A DNA stretch of 64,000 bases from Streptomyces minutiscleroticus (GCF_014650875.1 NZ_BMVU01000007.1:62001-126000), one strand, 5' to 3'; positions 45,766-56,914 are shown, counted from the first letter of the stretch. Notes: generated by a model from the sequence alone, not told the origin. Program-made: numbers and translations.

Positions 45766-46809
45766 ATGCCGCCGCTTCGGACGCTGCCGGTCCTTCCGGT
45801 GTGCGTGGCGCTCCTCGGTCTGGTCCCGGCCGGGGCCGCCGCACACGCGCCGCGCGCCTCCGACACGGTCCTCGACCGGCTCGTCGGCCCGGGGAAGGCG
45901 CCCGCCGCGGCGCTGCTCGCGCGGGAGGAGAGCGGCTCGCACGCCGCCCTGGCCGGCGGGGGCATCTCCCTCGCCGACCACTTCCGCGCGGGCAGTGTCA
46001 CCAAGACGTTCCTCGCGACGGTCGTGCTCCAACTGGCCGCGGAGCACCGGCTGTCCCTGTCCGACTCGGTGGAGGACCATCTGCCGGGCCTGGTCCGTGG
46101 TGCGGGCCACGACGGCCGCGCCCTCACTCTGCGCGCCCTGCTCACCCACACCAGCGGCCTGTACGACTTCACCGCCGACACCGGGGGGACCGTCCCCCTG
46201 ACTCCCGCTCAGGCCGTCCGCATCGCGCTCACCCACCCTCCGGCCGCTCGGGGCCGCTTCGCCTACTCGAACACCAACTACGTCGTGCTGGGCATGATCG
46301 TGGAGCAGGTCACCGGGCGTTCCTACGCCGTCGAGGCCGAGCGGCGCATCCTCCGCCCCCTCCATCTGGCGGATACCTCGTTCCCCGGTTCCCACACCTG
46401 GCTGCCGGATCCGCACGGCCACGCGTACGACGCCGGCGGCCGGGACGTCACCGAACTGGACCCGCGCGTGGCCGGGGCCGCGGGCGAGCTGATCACCACC
46501 CTCGCCGACCTGGACCGCTTCTACGCGGCCCTGCTCCGCGGCGACCTGCTCCCGCCCCGCCGGCTGCGCCAGATGCTCGACACCCGTACCGCGCACGGCT
46601 CGTACGGCATGGGCCTGTTCCCCGTGCGGCTCCCGTGCGGTACGACGGTGTGGGGGCACGACGGCCGGATATCCGGCAGCTACGTGCGCACCGCCGCCAC
46701 CCGCGACGGCCGCCGCGTCCTCGCCTTCCGCGTGAACACGGACGCGCGGACGTCCCCCGGTCTCGAACGCGCCCTGCTCGCTGCCGAGTTCTGCCCCCGC
46801 ACCCCGTAG
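45766..46809 (+). CDS. Secreted serine hydrolase (beta-lactamase/DD-peptidase fold)
   Basis: 347 aa. A signal peptide (1-26) is followed by a class C-like serine hydrolase with SVTK (S77, K80), YSN (Y167-N169) and HDG in place of KTG (WGHDGRISGS). It resembles D-alanyl-D-alanine carboxypeptidases of the R61/AmpC group. GGGAGG precedes the ATG. It is divergent from the kinase array, whose extracellular domains may monitor the wall; a functional link is not shown. Confidence 0.88.
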   Translation: MPPLRTLPVLPVCVALLGLVPAGAAAHAPRASDTVLDRLVGPGKAPAAALLAREESGSHAALAGGGISLADHFRAGSVTKTFLATVVLQLAAEHRLSLSDSVEDHLPGLVRGAGHDGRALTLRALLTHTSGLYDFTADTGGTVPLTPAQAVRIALTHPPAARGRFAYSNTNYVVLGMIVEQVTGRSYAVEAERRILRPLHLADTSFPGSHTWLPDPHGHAYDAGGRDVTELDPRVAGAAGELITTLADLDRFYAALLRGDLLPPRRLRQMLDTRTAHGSYGMGLFPVRLPCGTTVWGHDGRISGSYVRTAATRDGRRVLAFRVNTDARTSPGLERALLAAEFCPRTP

Positions 46810-46866
46810 AACGGCCGGGCGCCGGGCGGAGATCCCGGTCCGGCACCCCCGTCCGGGTGAAGCCCG

Positions 46867-46950
46867 GAGCCGAAGCCCGCCGGTCCGGGTCCCGAGCCGA
46901 AGCCCGCCGGTCCGGAGCCCGCGGGTCCCGGTCCGCGGGTCCCGGTCCGC
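46867..46950. repeat. 27-bp and 14-bp direct repeats
   Basis: GAGCCGAAGCCCGCCGG occurs twice 27 bp apart (46867, 46894), followed by two tandem copies of GCGGGTCCCGGTCC (46921, 46935). They lie between the convergent serine hydrolase and glpD genes. Confidence 0.7.
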
Positions 46951-47010
46951 GGGGACGGCGGCCTCCCCGCGGCACCTCCGGCCGCCACAGCGGCACGGTG
47001 TCCGGCGCCG

Positions 47011-48717
47011 CTACAGCGGCACGATGTCCGGCGCGCCCAGCCGGGCCGCGTCCGCCGTGAGGTCGTCCGGCTGCCGCTGCGACTCCCGCTCCGCCTCGAC
47101 CCGCTTCCGGTAGTGCTCGACCTCCCGCTCGATCTGGCCCTTGTCCCAGCCCAGGACCGGCGCCATCAGCTCCGCCGCCTCCCGGGCGCTGCGCGTGCCC
47201 CGGTCGAAGGTCTCGATGGATATGCGGGTGCGGCGGGTGAGCACGTCGTCGAGGTGGCGGGCGCCCTCGTGCGAGGCGGCGTACACGACCTCGGCGCGCA
47301 GGTAGTCGTCGGCCGCCGCCAGCGGCGCGCCGAGGCCGGGGTCCCGGGCGATCAGGTCGAGCACCTCCTCGGCCAGCGACCCGTACCGGTTCAGCAGGTG
47401 CTCCACGCGCACCACGTGCAGGCCGGTGCGCTCGGCGATGCGGGCCCGCGCGTTCCACAGCGCGCGGTAGCCCTCCGCGCCGATCAGCGGGATCTCCTCG
47501 GTGACACACTCGGCGACGCGCCGGTCGAGCCCGTGCACCGCCTCGTCCACCGCGTCCTTGGCCATCACCCGGTACGTCGTGTACTTGCCGCCCGCCACGA
47601 CCACGAGCCCCGGCACGGGGTGCGCCACGGTGTGCTCGCGCGACAGCTTGCTGGTGGCGTCCGACTCCCCGGCGAGCAGTGGCCGCAGTCCCGCGTACAC
47701 GCCCTCGACGTCGTCGCGGGTGAGGGGCACCGCGAGCACCGCGTTGACGTGTTCCAGCAGGTAGTCGATGTCCGCGCTGGAGGCCGCCGGGTGGGCCTTG
47801 TCCAGGTCCCAGTCGGTGTCCGTCGTGCCGATGATCCAGTGCCGTCCCCACGGGATGACGAACAGCACCGACTTCTCGGTCCGCAGGATCAGCCCCGTCG
47901 AGGAGTTGATGCGGTCCTTGGGCACGACCAGGTGGATGCCCTTGGAGGCGCGCACGTGGAACTGCCCGCGCTCGCCCACCATCGCCTGGGTGTCGTCGGT
48001 CCACACGCCCGTCGCGTTGACGACCTGCTTGGCGCGGATCTCGTACTCGCCGCCCGCCTCGACGTCCTGCACCCTGGCGCCCACCACGCGCTCGCCCTCG
48101 CGCAGGAAGCCGGTCACACGCGCGCGGTTGGCCACCTTCGCGCCGTACGCCGCCGCCGTGCGCACCAGCGTCGCGACGTAGCGGGCGTCGTCCATCTGCG
48201 CGTCGTAGTACTGCAACGCTCCGACCAGGGCGTCCTTCTTCAGCGCGGGTGCCGCGCGCAAGGCGTGACGGCGCGTCAGGTGACGGTGCGCGGGCAGTCC
48301 CCGGCCATGGCCGCGGGCCATGGACATGACGTCGTAGAGCGCGACGCCCGAGCCCGCGTACAGCCGCTCCCAGCCCTTGTGCCGCAGCGGGTACAGGAAC
48401 GGCACGGGCTTCACGAGGTGCGGCGCCAGCCGCTCCAGCAGCAGCCCGCGCTCCTTCAGCGCCTCCCTCACGAGCGCGAAGTCGAGCATCTCCAGATAGC
48501 GCAGGCCGCCGTGGATGAGCTTGCTGGACCGGCTCGACGTGCCCGACGCCCAGTCACGCGCCTCCACCAGACCGGTGGACAGACCGCGGGTCGCGGCGTC
48601 GAGCGCCGTGCCCGCGCCGACCACGCCCGCGCCGACGACCAGCACGTCCAGCTCGCGCTCGGCCATCGCTGCGAGTGACTCGGCGCGCTCCCGCGGCCCC
48701 AGTGTCGCTGTCCTCAC
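47011..48717 (-). CDS. glpD: Aerobic glycerol-3-phosphate dehydrogenase
   Basis: 568 aa. The FAD-binding motif VLVVGAGVVGAGTALDA lies near residue 21, followed by SRSSKLIHGGLRYL and the C-terminal DAO_C domain (PLIGAEGY ... ARHLDDVLTRRTRI). It oxidises glycerol-3-phosphate to dihydroxyacetone phosphate at the membrane, passing electrons to quinone. The GTG at 48717 follows GGGAGG. No glpF or glpK is adjacent. Divergent from the nucleotide-sugar dehydrogenase-like gene. Confidence 0.95.
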   Translation of the reverse strand: MRTATLGPRERAESLAAMAERELDVLVVGAGVVGAGTALDAATRGLSTGLVEARDWASGTSSRSSKLIHGGLRYLEMLDFALVREALKERGLLLERLAPHLVKPVPFLYPLRHKGWERLYAGSGVALYDVMSMARGHGRGLPAHRHLTRRHALRAAPALKKDALVGALQYYDAQMDDARYVATLVRTAAAYGAKVANRARVTGFLREGERVVGARVQDVEAGGEYEIRAKQVVNATGVWTDDTQAMVGERGQFHVRASKGIHLVVPKDRINSSTGLILRTEKSVLFVIPWGRHWIIGTTDTDWDLDKAHPAASSADIDYLLEHVNAVLAVPLTRDDVEGVYAGLRPLLAGESDATSKLSREHTVAHPVPGLVVVAGGKYTTYRVMAKDAVDEAVHGLDRRVAECVTEEIPLIGAEGYRALWNARARIAERTGLHVVRVEHLLNRYGSLAEEVLDLIARDPGLGAPLAAADDYLRAEVVYAASHEGARHLDDVLTRRTRISIETFDRGTRSAREAAELMAPVLGWDKGQIEREVEHYRKRVEAERESQRQPDDLTADAARLGAPDIVPL

Positions 48718-48980
48718 GGCTGCCTCCCACTGATCGGTCGCGCCGGCCCCACCCGCCCGGAGAGGCCCCGTCCACATCCCCCATGCCCAGATTCTGACCG
48801 TCCTCGCCGCCTTCGGCCACCACACGGCGCGGGCCTGTGGACAACACTCGGCGAATCACGCACGAGCAATCCCGCATATCGGTCATATTTACTCCTAGTC
48901 TGACATTGCGCTCGCTCGTTCTGTCCACCGGGCTTGCGCCCTGGTCCCGTCTCGGCTATTCGGAAGGACGGCCCACCGCC

Positions 48981-50186
48981 ATGCCCGCAGATCTCGCCGT
49001 CATCGGCCTCGGCCAGCTCGGCCTGCCCCTGGCCCGGGCCGCCGTCGCCGCCGGCATCCCCACCCTCGGCTACGAGAGCGGCGACCCCGCGCCGCTCGCC
49101 CCGGCCGACCTGCGCCGGATGCTCTCCAAGGGCTTCCTGCCCACCGACGACCCGGCCGGGCTCGGCCGGGTCCGCACCGCCGTCATCTGCGCGCCCACCC
49201 CGCGCGGCGCGGACGGCGGGCTCGACCTCGGCCAGGTGACCGCCGCCGCGCGGGTCCTCGCCGCCCGGATGCGCCCGCACACCACCGTGATCCTGGAGTC
49301 ACCGGTCCACCCGGGCACCACCGAGGGCCACCTGCGCGCGGTCCTGGAGGAGGGCTCGGGACTGCGCGCCGGCCGCGACTTCCATCTCGCGTACTCCCCC
49401 AGCCGCGTCGACCCGGGCAACCGCGACCACGGGCCCGCGAACACCCCGAAGGTCATCGGCGGCCTCACGCCCGCCTGCACCGAGTCGGCCGCCGCCTTCT
49501 ACGGCCGGATCACCGACCGCGTGGTCCGCGCGCGCGGCCTGCGCGAGGCGGAGACCGTGCAGCTGCTGGAGACCAACTTCCGGCACGTGAACATCGCGCT
49601 GGTCAACGAGATGGCCGTGCTCTGCCACGACCTGGGCGTCGACCTGTGGGACGTGATCCGCTGCGCCGAGACCAAGCCCTTCGGCTTCCAGGCGTTCCGC
49701 CCCGGGCCCGGCGTCGGCGGCCACGGCGTCCCGCAGGACCTCTCCGGCCACCGCGTGCGCCCGCTGCGCATGGTCGAGCTGGCCCAGCAGGTCAACCAGC
49801 AGATGCCGCGCTACGTGGTCCAGCGCGCCGCCACCCTGCTCAACGAGCACGGCAAGTCGGCCCGCGGCGCGCGCGTGCTGCTCCTCGGCGTCACCTACAA
49901 GCCCGACCACGCCGACCAGCAGGGCACCCCCGCCCGGGAGATCGCCGTCCGGCTGATGGAGCTGGGCGCCACGGTCAGCTACCACGACCCCCTGGTGCCG
50001 TCCTGGAGCGTCCTGGACCGCCCGGTCCCGCGCGCCGACTCCCTGTACGAGGCGGCGGCCGCCGCCGACCTGACGATCCTGCTCCAGCCCCACCGCACGT
50101 ACGACCTCCAGGGCCTGTCGGTGAAGGCCCAGCTGCTGCTGGACACGCAGGGGGTCACGCCCACGGGGGCGGCGCACCGGTTGTGA
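48981..50186 (+). CDS. Nucleotide-sugar dehydrogenase homologue lacking catalytic residues
   Basis: 401 aa. The Rossmann start LAVIGLGQLGLPLARAA, the central helix region and the C-terminal domain (LLLGVTYKPDHADQQGTPA) match the UDP-glucose/UDP-ManNAc dehydrogenase family. However the usual catalytic Lys (VKLLEN) is Gln194 (VQLLET), and the thioester Cys (GGHCIP) is Gly249 (GGHGVP). The enzyme is therefore unlikely to perform the normal two-step oxidation. GGAAGG lies 13 nt before the ATG. The reading frame is intact with normal codon use, so selection appears to maintain it. Confidence 0.88.
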   Translation: MPADLAVIGLGQLGLPLARAAVAAGIPTLGYESGDPAPLAPADLRRMLSKGFLPTDDPAGLGRVRTAVICAPTPRGADGGLDLGQVTAAARVLAARMRPHTTVILESPVHPGTTEGHLRAVLEEGSGLRAGRDFHLAYSPSRVDPGNRDHGPANTPKVIGGLTPACTESAAAFYGRITDRVVRARGLREAETVQLLETNFRHVNIALVNEMAVLCHDLGVDLWDVIRCAETKPFGFQAFRPGPGVGGHGVPQDLSGHRVRPLRMVELAQQVNQQMPRYVVQRAATLLNEHGKSARGARVLLLGVTYKPDHADQQGTPAREIAVRLMELGATVSYHDPLVPSWSVLDRPVPRADSLYEAAAAADLTILLQPHRTYDLQGLSVKAQLLLDTQGVTPTGAAHRL

Positions 50187-50349
50187 GGGCGGCGCGGAGC
50201 GCCGGGGCCCCGGCCGCCGGCATGCGGCGCCTCGCGCCGGTACCGCGGGGAACGAGGCGGAGCCCGCCGCGGCGGATCACGGGCGTCCGCCCCTGCTCCC
50301 CCCGGGCCGGCCACCCGCCGTCCGTGCCCCCACCGGGCCTCGGACATGC

Positions 50350-50388
50350 GGAAGGGCCCGGCCGCCCCACGGGCGGCCGGGCCCTTCC
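50350..50388. terminator. Strong bidirectional terminator
   Basis: A perfect 18-bp stem (50350-50367 with 50371-50388) closed by a CAC loop lies between the convergent dehydrogenase-like and guaB3 genes. Confidence 0.9.
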
Positions 50389-50416
50389 CCGCGCTCGGGC
50401 CGAGCGCGGCGTCACG

Positions 50417-51541
50417 TCACCGCTTGTGCTGTGCGTCGGCGACCGTCACCTCGACCCGCTGGAACTCCTTGAGCTCGCTGTAGCCGGTCGTGGCCATGGC
50501 GCGGCGCAGGGCGCCGAAGAAGTTCATCGAGCCGTCCGGGATCCGCGAGGGACCGGTGAGGACCTCCTCGATGGTGCCGACCGTGCCGAGGTCGACCTTC
50601 TTGCCGCGCGGCAGCTCCTCGTTGACGGCCTCCATGCCCCAGTGGTGGCCGCGGCCGGGCGCGTCGGTGGCGCGCGCCAGCGGGGAGCCCATCATCACCG
50701 AGTCGGCGCCGCAGGCGATGGCCTTGGGCAGGTCGCCGGACCAGCCCACGCCGCCGTCCGCGATGACGTGCACGTAGCGGCCGCCGGACTCGTCCATGTA
50801 GTCGCGGCGGGCGGCGGCCACGTCGGCGACCGCGGTGGCCATCGGCACCTGGATGCCCAGCACGTTGCGCGTGGTGTGCGCGGCGCCGCCGCCGAAGCCG
50901 ACGAGGACGCCGGCCGCGCCGGTCCGCATCAGGTGCAGGGCGGCGGTGTACGTGGCGCAGCCTCCCACGATCACCGGCACGTCCAGCTCGTAGATGAACT
51001 GCTTCAGGTTCAGCGGCTCGGCGGCGCCGGAGACGTGCTCGGCCGAGACGGTCGTGCCGCGGATCACGAAGATGTCCACGCCCGCGTCCACCACGGCCTT
51101 GGAGAACTGCGCGGTGCGCTGCGGGGAGAGCGCGGCGGCGGTGACCACGCCCGAGTCGCGCACCTCCTTGATGCGCTGCCCGATCAGCTCCTCCTTGATG
51201 GGGGCCGCGTAGATCTCCTGGAGGCGGCGGGTGGCCGTCCCGGCGTCCAGCTCCACGATCTCGTCGAGCAGCGGCTGCGGGTCCTCGTAGCGGGTCCACA
51301 GGCCCTCGAGGTTGAGTACGCCCAGGCCGCCGAGCTCGCCGATGCGGATCGCGGTGGCCGGGGAGACGACCGAGTCCATGGGAGCGGCCAGGAAGGGCAG
51401 CTCGAAGCGGTAGGCGTCGATCTGCCAGGCGATCGAGACCTCCTTCGGGTCCCGCGTACGGCGGCTCGGGACGACGGCGATGTCGTCGAAGGCGTACGCC
51501 CGGCGGCCGCGCTTGCCGCGCCCGATCTCGATCTCAGTCAC
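50417..51541 (-). CDS. guaB3: GuaB3 family IMP dehydrogenase-related protein
   Basis: 374 aa, without CBS domains. A TIM barrel (YAFDDIAVVPSRRTRDP, LPFLAAPMDSVVSP, HVIADGGVGWSGDLPKAIACGAD) matches the GuaB3 family. The substrate-loop Cys of IMPDH (GSICTTR) is absent: the loop reads GGGAAHTTRNVLG. A cyanobacterial GuaB3 has been reported to act as GMP reductase, so purine salvage rather than IMP oxidation is possible. GTG at 51541 follows GGGAAAGG. A terminator separates it from guaB upstream, so it likely has its own promoter (GATACT at 51583-51578). Confidence 0.9.
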   Translation of the reverse strand: MTEIEIGRGKRGRRAYAFDDIAVVPSRRTRDPKEVSIAWQIDAYRFELPFLAAPMDSVVSPATAIRIGELGGLGVLNLEGLWTRYEDPQPLLDEIVELDAGTATRRLQEIYAAPIKEELIGQRIKEVRDSGVVTAAALSPQRTAQFSKAVVDAGVDIFVIRGTTVSAEHVSGAAEPLNLKQFIYELDVPVIVGGCATYTAALHLMRTGAAGVLVGFGGGAAHTTRNVLGIQVPMATAVADVAAARRDYMDESGGRYVHVIADGGVGWSGDLPKAIACGADSVMMGSPLARATDAPGRGHHWGMEAVNEELPRGKKVDLGTVGTIEEVLTGPSRIPDGSMNFFGALRRAMATTGYSELKEFQRVEVTVADAQHKR

Positions 51542-51598
51542 GTGTGTGGCCTTTCCCTCTTCGCTTCTGCGCCTTCCAGTATCCCCGACGCCCATGAC

Positions 51599-51632
51599 GG
51601 AGGCGGCCCCGGAACGCTCCGGGGCCGCCTCC
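51599..51632. terminator. Terminator between guaB and guaB3
   Basis: A perfect 15-bp stem (GGAGGCGGCCCCGGA / TCCGGGGCCGCCTCC) with ACGC loop lies 72 nt after the guaB stop. Confidence 0.85.
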
Positions 51633-51704
51633 GGTCGTGCGGCACGCGCGCGCGTGCGGGCCGTTCCCGGACCGCCGCGGGGGCCCGTGGGGCCGCCCGC
51701 GCGC

Positions 51705-53558
<1,854 letters not shown>

Positions 53559-54134
53559 CTACTGCTCCGCCAGTGCTCTCAGCCGGCTCAGGGCCCGGTG
53601 CTGCGCGACCCGCACCGCACCCGGCGACATGCCCAGCATCTGCCCGGTCTCCTCGGCGGTCAGCCCGACGGCGATGCGCAGCAGCAGCAGTTCGCGCTGG
53701 TTCTCGGGCAGGTTCGCCAGGAGTTTCTTGGCCCACTCGGCGTCGCTGCTGAGCAGCGCGCGCTCCTCGGGCCCGAGCGAGTCGTCGGGCCGCTCGGGCA
53801 TCTCGTCCGAGGGCACCGCCGTCGACCCGGGATGGCGCATCGCGGCGCGCTGCAGATCGGCGACCTTGTGCGCGGCGATGGCGAAGACGAACGCCTCGAA
53901 GGGGCGCCCGGTGTCCTTGTAGCGCGGCAGCGCGAGCAGCACCGCGACGCAGACCTCCTGGGCGAGGTCCTCCACGAAGTGCCGCGCGTCGCCCGGCAGC
54001 CGGGACAGCCGCGTGCGGCAGTAGCGCAACGCCAGTGGGTGGACGTGGGCGAGCAGGTCGTGCGTGGCCTGCTCGTCGCCGTCGACGGCACGATGCACGA
54101 GCGCACCGATCACCGTCGTCTCGTCCTCGCGCAT
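53559..54134 (-). CDS. sigD: ECF RNA polymerase sigma factor SigD
   Basis: 191 aa. Sigma region 2 ([43 protein letters not shown]) and region 4 ([41 protein letters not shown]) are clear. Position next to guaB and bldM identifies Streptomyces sigD. The start is uncertain: ATG at 54134 ([12 protein letters not shown]) matches the family N-terminus and lies 6 nt after CACCAT, while ATG at 54224 has a GGGGAGGG site and would add 30 residues. No anti-sigma gene is adjacent; in mycobacteria SigD is controlled by the membrane protein RsdA. Confidence 0.9.
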   Translation of the reverse strand: MREDETTVIGALVHRAVDGDEQATHDLLAHVHPLALRYCRTRLSRLPGDARHFVEDLAQEVCVAVLLALPRYKDTGRPFEAFVFAIAAHKVADLQRAAMRHPGSTAVPSDEMPERPDDSLGPEERALLSSDAEWAKKLLANLPENQRELLLLRIAVGLTAEETGQMLGMSPGAVRVAQHRALSRLRALAEQ

Positions 54135-54332
54135 CGGTCCATGGTGCCTTGGCGTCGTCCGATCCGTGGCACCGCGTCCGTAGTTGTGCACCGAAGCGTT
54201 ATGAGCAGGCGCGCCGGCGTTCATCTCCTGCGCCCTCCCCTTCCGCTCGTCCGACTCGTCCCCGAGGAACTCCACAACTCAAGGATGCGGCATCCGCCGG
54301 GAAACGGAAGGCGGGCTCGTGAGGGCCCGGCC

Positions 54333-54354
54333 CCGCCCGCCGTCCGGCGGGCGG
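54333..54354. terminator. Terminator after bldM
   Basis: CCGCCCGC/GCGGGCGG stem around CGTCCG lies 25 nt downstream of the bldM stop on the minus strand. Confidence 0.55.
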
Positions 54355-54378
54355 AGACAGCCGTACCCCGGGAGCCAC

Positions 54379-54990
54379 CTAGCGGACCAGACCCCAGCGG
54401 AATCCGAGCGCCACGGCGTGTGCCCGGTCCGAGGCGCCGAGCTTCTTGAACAGCCGCCTGGCGTGGGTCTTCACCGTGTCCTCGGAGAGGAAGAGCTCGC
54501 GCCCGATCTCCGCGTTCGACCGGCCGTGGCTCATGCCCTCGAGCACCTGGATCTCCCGCGCGGTGAGCGTCGGGGCGGCGCCCATCTCGGCCGAGCGCAG
54601 TCTGCGCGGCGCGAGCCGCCAGGTCGGGTCGGCGAGCGCCTGCGTCACGGTCGCCCGCAGTTCGGCGCGCGAGGCGTCCTTGTGCAGGTAGCCGCGGGCG
54701 CCGGCGGCCACCGCGAGCGCCACGCCGTCCAGGTCCTCGGCGACGGTCAGCATGATGATGCGCGCACCGGGGTCCGCGGACAGCAGCCGCCGTACGGTCT
54801 CCACGCCGCCCAGGCCGGGCATGCGTACGTCCATCAGAATCAGGTCCGAACGATCGGCGCCCCAGCGGCGGAGGACTTCCTCGCCGTTGGCCGCCGTCGT
54901 CACACGCTCTACGCCGGGCACGGTCGCCACCGCGCGGCGGAGCGCTTCTCGGGCAAGCGGGGAGTCGTCGCAGACGAGGACGGATGTCAT
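54379..54990 (-). CDS. bldM: Developmental response regulator BldM
   Basis: 203 aa, the exact size of Streptomyces BldM. A receiver domain with DD at 8-9, D54 (LMDVRMPG) and the Lys of YLHKDAS is followed by a LuxR-type HTH (LTAREIQVLEGMSHGRSNAEIGRELF). BldM is an orphan atypical regulator that works as a homodimer and, with WhiI, as a heterodimer to switch on aerial growth and sporulation genes. GGAGGG precedes the ATG. No kinase is linked. It diverges from whiD. Confidence 0.97.
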   Translation of the reverse strand: MTSVLVCDDSPLAREALRRAVATVPGVERVTTAANGEEVLRRWGADRSDLILMDVRMPGLGGVETVRRLLSADPGARIIMLTVAEDLDGVALAVAAGARGYLHKDASRAELRATVTQALADPTWRLAPRRLRSAEMGAAPTLTAREIQVLEGMSHGRSNAEIGRELFLSEDTVKTHARRLFKKLGASDRAHAVALGFRWGLVR

Positions 54991-55378
54991 GGCCGCCCTC
55001 CGCAGCTGATGCGCGTCACCTTGAGCCTCCAGGCTGTTACGAATCGTCACCTGTGCGGTCGACACTCGCCGGCGGGGCTGCCGCCTGCCCGAGCGCTTGT
55101 TCCTTCAACCGCCTCCGCACTCTCAACGATGGTCACTCGAAAGAGTTACGGGCCGTGAGCCACCCTTCGGCACTCTACGTGAGGGGGCGGACACGGTGCA
55201 GAGACCCGCAAGGGACCCTCAATCTTTCATCACAACCAATGCCCCGTTTAGACCCTTTTCTTCCCCTTCAGGGGTGTCTGCCACTAGATTCGCAATGAGT
55301 CATATTTTCATCTCCTTAGATCGTAGTTATACGGTCGTCGGCACTGAACCGCCTAGAACGGTTGCAAGGGGACACGTA
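54991..55378. promoter_or_regulatory. bldM-whiD divergent control region
   Basis: The 388-bp region is unusually AT-rich near whiD (55215-55345). It contains three copies of the WhiA/WhiB-associated core GACAC: 55190-55194, 55274-55278 (as GTGTC) and 55371-55375, the last between the whiD ribosome site and its ATG. Both genes are known to have developmentally timed promoters; exact start sites cannot be read from sequence. Confidence 0.5.
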
Positions 55379-55717
55379 ATGGCAGATTTCTCCCGCCTTC
55401 CCGGACCCAACGCGGACCTGTGGGACTGGCAGCTCCTCGCGGCGTGCCGCGGGGTCGACAGCTCGCTCTTCTTCCATCCGGAGGGCGAGCGCGGTGCGGC
55501 GCGGAGCGCTCGTGAGAACTCGGCCAAGGAGGTCTGCATGAGGTGCCCGGTACGCGCCCAGTGCGCGGCCCACGCGCTGGCGGTGCGCGAGCCGTACGGC
55601 GTCTGGGGCGGGCTGACCGAGGACGAGCGCGAAGAGCTGATGGGCCGGGCGCGGCACCGCCTGGTCTCGGCGTCGGCCCCCGGAGGAGGCGCCTCCCCGG
55701 ACCGGCTGCACGACTGA
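55379..55717 (+). CDS. whiD: WhiB-like sporulation regulator WhiD
   Basis: 112 aa, full length. The four Fe-S ligands are C23, C53, C56 and C62 (CMRCPVRAQC), followed by the beta-turn GVWGGLTEDER and a basic C-terminus. WhiD carries an oxygen-sensitive [4Fe-4S] cluster and is needed for late sporulation; WhiB-like proteins bind sigma region 4. AAGGGG lies before the ATG. Confidence 0.97.
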   Translation: MADFSRLPGPNADLWDWQLLAACRGVDSSLFFHPEGERGAARSARENSAKEVCMRCPVRAQCAAHALAVREPYGVWGGLTEDEREELMGRARHRLVSASAPGGGASPDRLHD

Positions 55718-55800
55718 GACAACCGCACGACGGCGCTGAAGGAACGTTTCGGCAACAGGGGCGCGCCCCTGTGCGCCAAGGGGTGGCCGTCCGCTCCTGT

Positions 55801-55826
55801 CGACGGGCACGCGCGCGTGCCCGTCG
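55801..55826. terminator. Terminator between whiD and LysR genes
   Basis: CGACGGGCACGCG followed directly by its reverse complement is a perfect 26-nt palindrome between convergent genes (10-bp stem with 6-nt loop). Confidence 0.75.
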
Positions 55827-55959
55827 GTCTCCCCGCGCCGCCCCTGCCACCGGCAGTCCCGGGGCGGTCCGCCGCCGGCCGGGCGGGCCGGACTCTCACG
55901 GCCGGGGCGGACCGGGGGCGCTCACGGCCGGGTCAGGCCGGTGCGCCCGCGGCCGGGAC

Positions 55960-56853
55960 TCAGCGGGCGGCGGCCCGGGACAGCTCGGCCAGGGTCGCGG
56001 CCACCGTCGGGACCTGCGCCAGGTCGGGCAGGGTGAGCGCGACGATCTCCCGCCGCACGGCGGGCTCGAGGCGCACCGTGCGCACCCGTTCGGTGCGCAC
56101 GGACCCGACGGCGAGCTCCGGCAGCACGGCGACGCCGAGACCCGCGCCCACCAGGCCCACGACGGCCGGGTAGTCGTCGGTCGCGAAGTCGATGCGCGGG
56201 GTGAAGCCCGCGCCCTCGCAGACCTCCACGAGCCGGCCGCGGCAGCGGGGGCAGCCCGCGATCCACGGCTCCGCGGCCAGGTCGCCGATGGCGACCGACT
56301 CCGCCCCGGCCAGCCGGTGGCCCTCGGGGACCAGGCCGACGAGCCGGTCCGTCAGCAGGGGGCGTACGACGAGGTCGTCCCACTCCTCGGGGGCCGCGCC
56401 CTCGTACCGGAAGGCGAGCGTGAGGTCGCAGTCGCCCTCGCGCAGCAGGTCGACCGAGCGGGGCGGCTCGGCCTCCTCCAGGGAGACGCGGGTGCCGGGG
56501 TGGGCCGCGCGCAGGGCGGCGAGTGCGGTGGGCACCAGGGTGGAGCTGCCGCTGGGGAACGACACCAGGCGGACCCGTCCGGCCCGCAGGCCCGCGATCG
56601 CGGCGACCTCCTCCTCGGCGGCGGTGAGCCCGGCGAGGATGCCGGCGGCGTGCCGCACCAGGGCCTCGCCGGCCTCGGTCAGCCGCATCTCGCGGCCCGA
56701 GCGGATCAGCAGCGGGGTGCCCACGGAGGCTTCGAGCGCCTTCATCTGCTGGCTGACGGCGGGCTGGGTGCAGCCCAGCGCGCGGCCCGCCGCGGAGAAG
56801 GAGCCCGTGGCGGCGACGGCGCGCAGTACCCGGAGATGACGTGCCTCGATCAC
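55960..56853 (-). CDS. LysR-family transcriptional regulator
   Basis: 297 aa. The winged HTH (HLRVLRAVAATGSFSAAGRALGCTQPAVSQQMKAL) occupies 6-40, and a periplasmic-binding-like effector domain occupies 90-290. The effector is unknown. The GTG at 56853 lies 6 nt after TATGCT (56865-56860), without a ribosome site, so the mRNA is probably leaderless. Divergent from the MOSC gene, the usual arrangement for a LysR regulator and its target. Confidence 0.9.
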   Translation of the reverse strand: MIEARHLRVLRAVAATGSFSAAGRALGCTQPAVSQQMKALEASVGTPLLIRSGREMRLTEAGEALVRHAAGILAGLTAAEEEVAAIAGLRAGRVRLVSFPSGSSTLVPTALAALRAAHPGTRVSLEEAEPPRSVDLLREGDCDLTLAFRYEGAAPEEWDDLVVRPLLTDRLVGLVPEGHRLAGAESVAIGDLAAEPWIAGCPRCRGRLVEVCEGAGFTPRIDFATDDYPAVVGLVGAGLGVAVLPELAVGSVRTERVRTVRLEPAVRREIVALTLPDLAQVPTVAATLAELSRAAAR

Positions 56854-56914
56854 ATGTCGAGCATAAGCGGACCTTGGAATCCGCGCCCATTAATGCGTCG
56901 ACGCTTTGGCCTTT

